Source: Avedoeria sp964651245 (GTDB lineage Bacteria; Chloroflexota; Anaerolineae; Epilineales; Epilineaceae). From it: a DNA stretch of 64,000 nucleotides. The translations under genes were made by a program, and so were the position numbers. The notes under the pieces are model-generated. The model did no database searches. It worked only from the letters and a program-made list of their open reading frames with translations, and was not told the origin of the DNA. Below are positions 59,100 through 64,000 of this stretch, in pieces. The first letter of the stretch is position 1, and each line of letters opens with the position of its first letter. Where the stretch lies: NCBI GenBank assembly GCA_964651245.1, contig CAZYVI010000008.1, forward strand, positions 122,245 through 186,244, in the 5' to 3' direction.

Positions 59100-59564
59100 A
59101 TGACCATCCTGCGCATGGACAACGTCGGGATCGTCGTGGCGGACCTCGACTCCGCCATCGCGTTCTTCACCGAGCTGGGCCTCGAGCTCGAGGGGCGCAC
59201 CCCGGTCGAAGGGGCATGGGCGGATGGGGTCACGGGACTGCGCGACATGCGCGTCGAGATCGCCATGCTGCGGACGCCGGACGGGCACAGCCGCCTCGAG
59301 CTGTCCCGATTCGTCGCGCCGCCGGTCGTCGCCGATCACCGCACCGCCCCCGTGAACGCGCTCGGCTACCTGCGCGTCATGTTCGCCGTGGACGATCTCG
59401 ACGACACGCTGGCCCGGCTCTACCGACGCGGTGCGCAGCTCGTCGGCGACGTGGTCCAGTATGGCGACATGTATCGGCTGTGCTACATCCGCGGTCCCGA
59501 GGGGATCCTCATCGGGCTCGCCCAGCAGCTCGGTCAGCGGGCGTCACGAGCGAATCCCATGTGA
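59100..59564 (+). CDS. VOC-family protein
   Basis: 154 residues from the ATG at 59100, 4 nt after the pectate-lyase-like gene. LRMDNVGIVVADLDSAIAFF with TELGLELEGR, then MRVEIAMLRTPDGHSRLELS and LGYLRVMFAVDDLDDTLARL, then DMYRLCYIRGPEGILIGLAQ, gives the full set of VOC metal-site strands (His/Gln-Glu-Glu type layout). Substrate unknown; lactoylglutathione lyase-like and resistance proteins share this plan. Confidence 0.9.
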   Translation: MTILRMDNVGIVVADLDSAIAFFTELGLELEGRTPVEGAWADGVTGLRDMRVEIAMLRTPDGHSRLELSRFVAPPVVADHRTAPVNALGYLRVMFAVDDLDDTLARLYRRGAQLVGDVVQYGDMYRLCYIRGPEGILIGLAQQLGQRASRANPM

Positions 59565-59685
59565 GCTTGGTGTGGCGCGCAGGCGTGCGCTTGTCCTGCA
59601 ACCCGTGGCAGCGGTCCCTTTGCCGCACGGCTTGCCACCGATAACCTGGCCTCGAGCGCGACACGAATACACGAAGGAGCGGGTG

Positions 59686-60144
59686 ATGCAGAGCGTACCT
59701 CGGCGCTGGTATGCGTGGGACTTCACGCTGCAGGATGCGATGCGGCAGCCCGTGGCCGAGATCGCCCTCTCGGTGTGGCGAGAGCGAGGCTCGATCACCG
59801 TCGCCGGCGTTGAGTACAAGCTGCGCCGGCAGGGGGCCGTGACGGGTCCGTTCATCCTCGAGGGTGGCGGCACGGAGGTGGCGCGGGCGGTGAAGCCCAG
59901 CGCCTTTCGCCGCGAGTTCCGCATAGATCATGCTGATCGGCACTACACGGTCAAAGCTCGGTCGCCGTTTCGTCGCGGCTACGTGCTCATGATGGAGGAC
60001 CGAGAGGTCGGCTCGATCGATCCGGAAGACTTGTTCAGCCGACGGGCCAGGGTCGACGTGCCGGACGAGTTCCCCACGGTCCTCAAGGCGTTCGTCGTCT
60101 CGCTCACGATGCTCTTGTGGAAGCGCGACGCGAACGCGAGCTGA
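59686..60144 (+). CDS. Small beta-rich protein, copy 2 of the three-copy family
   Basis: 152 residues from the ATG at 59686, preceded by the same ACGAAGGAGC ribosome-binding region as copies 1 and 3. About 80% of residues match copy 1, including TLQDAMRQPVAEIALS and the C-terminus VLKAFVVSLTMLLWKRDANA. Substitutions are conservative, which suggests both copies are under selection. No function known. Confidence 0.72.
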   Translation: MQSVPRRWYAWDFTLQDAMRQPVAEIALSVWRERGSITVAGVEYKLRRQGAVTGPFILEGGGTEVARAVKPSAFRREFRIDHADRHYTVKARSPFRRGYVLMMEDREVGSIDPEDLFSRRARVDVPDEFPTVLKAFVVSLTMLLWKRDANAS

Positions 60145-60582
60145 CGACCCGTTGCGGCGGACGGCTCGCTGCGCGGCGCGTCGACGCCGGCGCCGCGCGC
60201 TGGGCTGAACGCGTATGGGCTGTGCGGCTTGGGTATCCATACCATCTCCGTCACAGTGTGGGCACGAAAGTGGGTGGCTGCGGCCGGCAGCGGACCGTGG
60301 GCTTGCGCGGGCGGCATGAGGTCGGTGCGGCTGAGCGGGCAAGGGGCGATCGACCGCTGGACTCACGGCGCCTACAGGCGCTGGACGGAAGCGGCCCGGA
60401 GTGGCGGTTGACGGTGGGGCGGACCGGTCTATCATCGGCGGCACCGGCCGCCCTGGCGATTTGACTACGCCGCAAGTCGCTGTTGCGCCGATCGGCGTAG
60501 CAGGGGCATGGGGTGCGGTTGAGCGGATGGGCAAGGGGGGATAGCGGGGAGTGCAGAGGGTTGCGGTGAGGGATAATGGGAC
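60145..60582 (+). other. 438-nt stretch without a convincing gene
   Basis: No reading frame here has a start with a ribosome-binding site and homology I recognise. It holds the second copy of the promoter-like repeat (60403-60435) and ends at the integron-type core site at 60583. The rest has host-like GC and may be decayed coding sequence. Confidence 0.6.
60403..60435 (+). promoter_or_regulatory. Repeated promoter-like segment, copy 2
   Basis: TTGACG (60408-60413), 16 nt, TATCAT (60430-60435). It is identical to 52950-52982 except for one base in the spacer. It points into the cassette-like genes that follow. Confidence 0.6.
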
Positions 60583-60589
60583 GTTAGGC
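60583..60589 (+). other. Lone integron-type core site GTTAGGC
   Basis: GTTAGGC in the context GACGTTAGGC matches the GTTRRRY crossover site of integron cassettes. I find no inverse core partner upstream, so it could be the end of a decayed attC or an attI-like point. A cassette-sized segment with one gene follows, up to the attC at 61049. Confidence 0.5.
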
Positions 60590-60661
60590 CTCACGAAACC
60601 ACCTGGCTCTGCCCTCCACCCCAGCGTTCTGCCTCGTCTAGCCTCGCATCCAGGAGATACC

Positions 60662-61054
60662 TTGCTACATCACGTCGAGATCTACGTTTCTGACCTTGAG
60701 CAGTCTGTGGCGTTCTGGACTCCGTTCATGCGATTGCTCGGCTATGCAGAAGACCGTTGGTCCGGAGGAATGAACTACATCAAGGACGGCGAGGCCTACC
60801 TTTGCTTCCTCCCCGCGCCAAGCGATCATCTTGCTGCTGGCTATCACCGCAAGCGGATTGGGCTGAATCACCTCGCATTCAAGGGCAATTCGAGGGCGCA
60901 TGTGGACGAAATTGCCGCCTGGGTCAGAGCCGCCGGGTACACGAGCCTATACGAGTCCAAATATCCGTACGCTGGAGGTTCGAACTACTACGCTCTGTAC
61001 TGTGAAGACCCAGACCGTATCAAGGTCGAGGTTGTTGCGCCAAGTGAGGCCTAG
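60662..61054 (+). CDS. VOC-family protein in a cassette-like unit
   Basis: 130 residues from a TTG at 60662, with AGGAG 6-7 nt upstream; the open frame before it is probably untranslated. LHHVEIYVSDLEQSVAFWTP with FMRLLGYAEDRWSGG, then EAYLCFLPAPSD, KRIGLNHLAFKGNSRAHVDE and NYYALYCEDPDRIKVEVV, is a glyoxalase/fosfomycin-resistance-like VOC domain. GC is distinctly low. The stop codon lies inside the inverse core of the attC-like site that follows, the normal layout of integron cassettes. Confidence 0.9.
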   Translation: MLHHVEIYVSDLEQSVAFWTPFMRLLGYAEDRWSGGMNYIKDGEAYLCFLPAPSDHLAAGYHRKRIGLNHLAFKGNSRAHVDEIAAWVRAAGYTSLYESKYPYAGGSNYYALYCEDPDRIKVEVVAPSEA

Positions 61055-61117
61055 CTCTTCGGTCGAGGCGAGGCCCGGTGGCCTGCCGTCGGACCTGCCT
61101 CACCGCACGCGTTAAAC
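61049..61117 (+). other. attC-like recombination site 1
   Basis: It runs from the inverse-core-like GCCTAGC (61049-61055) to the core GTTAAAC (61111-61117). Between them one strand folds: CGGT (61060-61063) with ACCG (61102-61105), GAGGC (61065-61069) with GCCTC (61097-61101), AGG (61071-61073) with CCT (61094-61096) and CCG (61075-61077) with CGG (61090-61092). C61064 and G61070 are left unpaired on one side. Unpaired bases on one arm are the hallmark of integron attC sites recognised as single strands. Confidence 0.65.
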
Positions 61118-61123
61118 ACCCGA

Positions 61124-61309
61124 ATGCCCACGATTCCCGGTTCACCTTCCAGGTCTGATGAGGCGATTCGACAAGCTCGTAGTGGCGAAGACGAACTAGG
61201 CGCAGTGGTCCGCGCGCATGTCCACGTCGAGGCCAGCGTGAACGAGCTCCTGACTGCTCTGCCAATTGATCCTGCGCGCATCGAAACGATGAACCTTGAG
61301 TACGCGTAG
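61124..61309 (+). CDS. Short cassette ORF, probably truncated
   Basis: 61 residues from the ATG at 61124, only 6 nt after the attC core, as in integron cassettes. GAVVRAHVHVEASVNELLTA with LPIDPARIETMNLEYA resembles the N-terminal helices of DUF4145-like or HEPN-type proteins, which normally continue for 100 or more residues; a TAG ends it early. Either a truncated gene or a minimal cassette ORF. Low GC. Confidence 0.45.
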   Translation: MPTIPGSPSRSDEAIRQARSGEDELGAVVRAHVHVEASVNELLTALPIDPARIETMNLEYA

Positions 61310-61371
61310 TGGTTACGCTCCGTACTTTGCTGAATGGCGCCGCCAATCAAGCTCGGGCGCGGCGCGCGGGT

Positions 61372-61420
61372 GCCTAATCCCTCGCTCGAGCCGACGTGCG
61401 GCTCGGCTTGAACGTTAGGC
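61372..61420 (+). other. attC-like recombination site 2
   Basis: GCCTAAT (61372-61378) and GTTAGGC (61414-61420) are inverse and direct core sites with six paired bases. The inner arms TCGAGCCGA (61385-61393) and TCGGCTTGA (61403-61411) pair over 9 positions with one G-T. The AAGCCGA/TCGGCTT-type inner box is characteristic of classical attC sites. At 49 nt it is short but close to known minimal sites. Confidence 0.7.
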
Positions 61421-61439
61421 GTCGCAGGAGAAGGACGAC

Positions 61440-61850
61440 ATGCACTCGACGGCTTCGTACTCGAGGTTCGCGAAGTCCGCGGCACACTTCTGCGGCAGAC
61501 CTCGCGTCTTTGTCCTTGCCCTGCTCGTCATCGTCACCTGGATCGCGACCGGTCCAATCTTCCATTACAGCGACACGTGGCAATTGGTCATCAACACAGG
61601 GACGACCATCATCACGTTCCTCATGGTCTTCCTGATTCAGAACACCCAGAACCGTGACACCGAGGCCATTCAAGTCAAGCTCGACGAGCTGATTCGTGCC
61701 ACGAAGGGCGCACACAACGCGCTCCTCGACTTGGAGGAGTTGGAGGAAGACACACTTGAGTCATTCCGGGCGCGCTATCAGGCGCTGGCAACTGCTGCCC
61801 GTGCCGAACTCGGCAAGGGCCTCAAAGATACGGGAACCCCTGAGGCTTGA
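61440..61850 (+). CDS. Low-affinity iron permease-family membrane protein
   Basis: 136 residues from the ATG at 61440, 20 nt after the attC-like core, with AGGAGAAGG upstream. Two membrane segments (about 24-42 VFVLALLVIVTWIATGPIF and 50-66) are followed by the family signature TWQLVINTGTTIITFLMVFL and IQNTQNRDTEAIQVKLDELI. The C-terminus is a short coiled coil (LDLEELEEDTLESF). Iron_permease family proteins are small two-span proteins; their direct role in iron transport is unproven. Low GC, cassette-like. Confidence 0.9.
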   Translation: MHSTASYSRFAKSAAHFCGRPRVFVLALLVIVTWIATGPIFHYSDTWQLVINTGTTIITFLMVFLIQNTQNRDTEAIQVKLDELIRATKGAHNALLDLEELEEDTLESFRARYQALATAARAELGKGLKDTGTPEA

Positions 61851-61872
61851 GCGAGAGGTCGGTGGATCGCAC

Positions 61873-62934
61873 ATGAAGGCATTCGTCGTCGCGACGTACG
61901 GGAAGAGCGGCCTCCGCGCCGCCGAGGTGCCCGATCCCACCATCGGGCCTCGTGACGTCCTGGTTCGGGTGTGTGCGGCCGGCATCAACCCGCTGGACAT
62001 GATGGTGCGCAACGGCGAGTTCAAGCTCCTCCTGGGATACAAGACACCGTTCGTGCTCGGACACGATCTCGCGGGCGTTGTGATGCGCGTCGGTGCCGAA
62101 GTGCGCGACTACAACGTCGGCGACGAGGTCTACGCGCGACCCCGTGATCGGCGCATCGGAACCTTCGCGGAATACATCGCGGTCGATCAGGCGGATGTCG
62201 CCCTCAAGCCCAATTCACTCACAATGGAAGAAGCTGCGGCGATTCCGCTGGTGGCGCTTGCCGCGTGGCAGGCGCTGGTCGAGCTGGCGCAATTGACACC
62301 GGGGCAGAAGGTACTTGTTCACGCTGGTGCTGGCGGACTGGGCTCGACAGTCATCCAGCTCGCCAAGCACTTGGGCGCATACGTCGCCACGACGGCCAAC
62401 GGCAAAGATGCGGAGAGGGTGCGGGGTTACGGCGCCGACGAAGTGATCGACTACACAAAGACCGACTTCGCCGAGTCGCTCTCCGGCTACGACGTCGTGC
62501 TCGACTCCCTTGGCGGCGCCAACCTCGCGAAGTCGCTGACCGTGCTCAAGCCAGGTGGTCTGGCGATCAGCGTCGTCGGCCCGCCGGATACCGCGTTCGC
62601 TGCTCAGATCGGCCGGCCATTCTTGAAACCCGTGATGGCGTTGCTGAGTCGCAAGGTCCGGGCACAAGCCAGGAAGCTGGGCGTGCGCTACGCGTTCTTC
62701 TTCATGCGCGCCGACGGCGCGCACCTGAAGACGCTGGCCGCTCTCTATGATGCGGGCACCCTGCATCCGGTACTCGACTGCACGTTCCCATTCGACGAGA
62801 CGCTCGATGCGATCGCCTATGTGGAACAGGGTCGCGCGAAGGGCAAGGTGGTCGTTACCATGCCTGCTTCAGGACCGCACCAACGACTCCATCAAGCCGA
62901 CGCCGCCTCGCTGCGCGGTATGGGTCAGGCATGA
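61873..62934 (+). CDS. NADP-dependent quinone oxidoreductase-like (MDR, zinc-independent) protein
   Basis: 353 residues from the ATG at 61873, 22 nt after the permease gene. The GroES-like half has KAFVVATYGKSGLRAAEVPD, AAGINPLDMMVRNGEF and VLGHDLAGVVMRVG. The Rossmann half has KVLVHAGAGGLGSTVIQLAK and LGAYVATTANGKDAERVRGY, with GADEVIDYTKTDFAES. Catalytic-zinc ligands of alcohol dehydrogenases are missing, as in quinone/enone reductases. It probably reduces alpha,beta-unsaturated carbonyls with NADPH. The last 25 residues are atypical (HQRLHQADAASLRGMGQA). Confidence 0.92.
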   Translation: MKAFVVATYGKSGLRAAEVPDPTIGPRDVLVRVCAAGINPLDMMVRNGEFKLLLGYKTPFVLGHDLAGVVMRVGAEVRDYNVGDEVYARPRDRRIGTFAEYIAVDQADVALKPNSLTMEEAAAIPLVALAAWQALVELAQLTPGQKVLVHAGAGGLGSTVIQLAKHLGAYVATTANGKDAERVRGYGADEVIDYTKTDFAESLSGYDVVLDSLGGANLAKSLTVLKPGGLAISVVGPPDTAFAAQIGRPFLKPVMALLSRKVRAQARKLGVRYAFFFMRADGAHLKTLAALYDAGTLHPVLDCTFPFDETLDAIAYVEQGRAKGKVVVTMPASGPHQRLHQADAASLRGMGQA

Positions 62935-63014
62935 GGCCTGTCGCGCATCCGGAGCTCACCGCTTGACGCCTCTTCCGCCGACGGAGCACGCCGCGGTCCG
63001 CCAGAGGAGGGTCG

Positions 63015-63257
63015 ATGGACTGTCCGAGGTGTGGGCTGCCGATGGAGGAGGGGTGGCTGACGCTGTCCAACCCGATCTTGTGGATCACCTTCGTTGTCTG
63101 GCAATCGGTCAAGCCGGGGTACGTCCGGCTGTTTCGCCCGGCCGGTTCGGTGAAGGTGATCGTGCCGCGGGTCGGCGGGCGAGGTAACCCGCGGGTGCAG
63201 ATCTGCCGCGACTGCAAGACGGTGGTGTTCAGCTATGCTGACGACCAGGTGGATTGA
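63015..63257 (+). CDS. Small zinc-ribbon protein of unknown function
   Basis: 80 residues from the ATG at 63015, with AGGAGGG just upstream. Two CxxC pairs (MDCPRCGLPMEEGWL at the start and VQICRDCKTVVFSY near the end) flank a Trp/Val-rich middle (ILWITFVVWQSVKPG). This resembles short bacterial proteins of the DUF6487/PF20097 kind, which carry a zinc ribbon of unknown role. Host-like GC. Confidence 0.75.
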   Translation: MDCPRCGLPMEEGWLTLSNPILWITFVVWQSVKPGYVRLFRPAGSVKVIVPRVGGRGNPRVQICRDCKTVVFSYADDQVD

Positions 63258-63392
63258 AGGGGTCGCACGCGCGGACCCAAGCGCATGCAGCTGATCGGCG
63301 GGGCACGTGGACGTTCCGAGAGTCGTAGCCCATCGAGTCCCGCCGGCAGGTGAAGGGGTTGTTGGGGACGCTCACACAACGCGCAAGATCAC

Positions 63393-63737
63393 ATGCAACC
63401 CAATTCGAAGCTACGCACCATCAAGGTCATCCATACCCTGGTGTGGGCCGTCTTTGCGGGCTCCATCATCGCGATCCCGGCGTACGCGGCTGCAGGCGAC
63501 GTCACGATGGCCTGGCGCCTCATCGGGTTCGTGTTCCTCGAGGTCGCCGTGCTCCTGGCCAACCGCATGCGGTGCCCGCTCACCGACGTGGCCGCGCGCT
63601 ATACCGACGAGCGCCAGGACAACTTCGACATCTACTTGCCACTGTGGCTCGCCCGCTACAACAAGGAGATTTTCGGCGGACTCTACGTTTTAGCGATCGT
63701 CTACACGCTATGGGTGTCGGCACAGGCCGCCAGCTAG
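63393..63737 (+). CDS. Three-span membrane protein of unknown function
   Basis: 114 residues from the ATG at 63393. Hydrophobic spans at about 10-32 (VIHTLVWAVFAGSIIAIPAY), 38-58 (WRLIGFVFLEVAVLLANR) and 92-110 (FGGLYVLAIVYTLWVS) surround a polar loop, MRCPLTDVAARYTDERQDNF. A decayed copy of its 3' half is at 55426, and both copies precede a member of the LURP-like family, so the pair moved or was duplicated together. No function known. Confidence 0.75.
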   Translation: MQPNSKLRTIKVIHTLVWAVFAGSIIAIPAYAAAGDVTMAWRLIGFVFLEVAVLLANRMRCPLTDVAARYTDERQDNFDIYLPLWLARYNKEIFGGLYVLAIVYTLWVSAQAAS

Positions 63738-63854
63738 CAACGGCGCGGCAGGCGTGACGGCCCAAACGCACGGCGATCGGAGCGCGAAGCATGGTCGGAC
63801 GCGCGTCAACATCTGCTCGCCGCGAGCCTACCGGAACCCACGAAGGAGCGGGTC

Positions 63855-64000
63855 ATGCTGAGCGTTCCGCGGCACCGGTTCGCGCGGGACTTCACGCTTC
63901 ACGACGCCACGCGGCAGCCCGTGGCCGACATCGCCCTCTCGATGTGTAACCGTTCACCCGGTTGCCGGCAGCAGCGACGGCGGCTCAGCCTGAACGAGAT
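63855..64000 (+). pseudogene. Small beta-rich protein family, copy 3, disrupted
   Basis: MLSVPRHRFARDFTLHDATR and QPVADIALSM match the first 30 residues of copies 1 and 2. The homology then ends abruptly near 63945, just before the right 29-nt repeat. The frame stays open to the window edge with unrelated residues, so a longer fusion product cannot be excluded. Confidence 0.75.
63950..63978 (-). repeat. 29-nt repeat, right copy (inverted partner at 52818)
   Basis: It is the exact reverse complement of 52818-52846 and is placed about 5 nt after the point where copy 3 of the LURP-like family is broken. Confidence 0.85.

Noticed and set aside
52500..64000. Prophage or insertion sequence
   Set aside because: No capsid, tail, terminase, transposase or integrase motif is found; the segment looks like cassettes and duplications instead.

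Overview
The window is uniformly very GC-rich (third codon positions almost all G or C), with one lower-GC stretch near the right end. Several secreted proteins end in a Thr/Pro-rich linker followed by a short 'LPxxxR'-like tail. That tail, the gene content and a class 1B PyrD/PyrK pair point to a member of the Chloroflexota (Anaerolineae/Ardenticatenia-like). This assignment is inferred from style; no rRNA gene is present. I see no tRNA, rRNA, CRISPR array, transposase or integrase gene.

Layout. 1-5.7 kb: the end of a DUF697 protein, then a minus-strand DNA-processing operon (herA, an SbcD/Mre11-like nuclease, xseA, xseB). 5.9-8.8 kb: a Mur ligase and an exported FG-GAP-like protein. 8.9-12.6 kb: a riboflavin operon (ribD-ribE-ribB-ribH) behind an FMN riboswitch with a clear terminator/antiterminator. 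12.6-23.2 kb: MoeZ-type sulfurtransferase, ModA, an SPFH protein, a sialidase-like/MoaD-like/endonuclease-fold operon, a methyltransferase, Tex and a VOC protein. 23.4-27.2 kb: a heterodimeric ABC exporter. 27.3-38.7 kb: large secreted proteins (a sugar dehydrogenase-subtilisin fusion, a catalytically dead GDPD with FG-GAP repeats, a TIGR03790-like protein) around pyrD-pyrK.

38.8-45.8 kb is the most striking region. A minus-strand operon begins with a cobalamin riboswitch. It encodes a secreted alpha-toroid protein carrying a DUF4430 (transcobalamin beta-like) domain, a membrane-anchored DUF4430 protein, and one 1143-residue polypeptide that contains all four parts of an ECF vitamin transporter (S, T, A and A'). 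The parts fit a complete B12 capture-and-import system whose extracellular components resemble the two domains of intrinsic factor in swapped order.

46.0-52.4 kb holds a class III cyclase gene and two decayed cyclase/FGE remnants, a VapBC toxin-antitoxin pair, two adjacent membrane-anchored proteins with VHL-beta-like domains, and a FAD oxidoreductase. 52.5-64.0 kb is an accessory region of small plus-strand genes. Many have lower GC, and some are duplicated or broken. It is bounded by two inverted 29-nt copies, carries a repeated promoter-like segment, and contains two integron attC-like sites plus a lone core site. It looks like a mosaic of captured gene cassettes.

Many first genes of transcription units have a TANNNT box 6-8 nt before an ATG. 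This suggests widespread leaderless transcription. Genes inside operons mostly use ATGA/GTGA overlaps.
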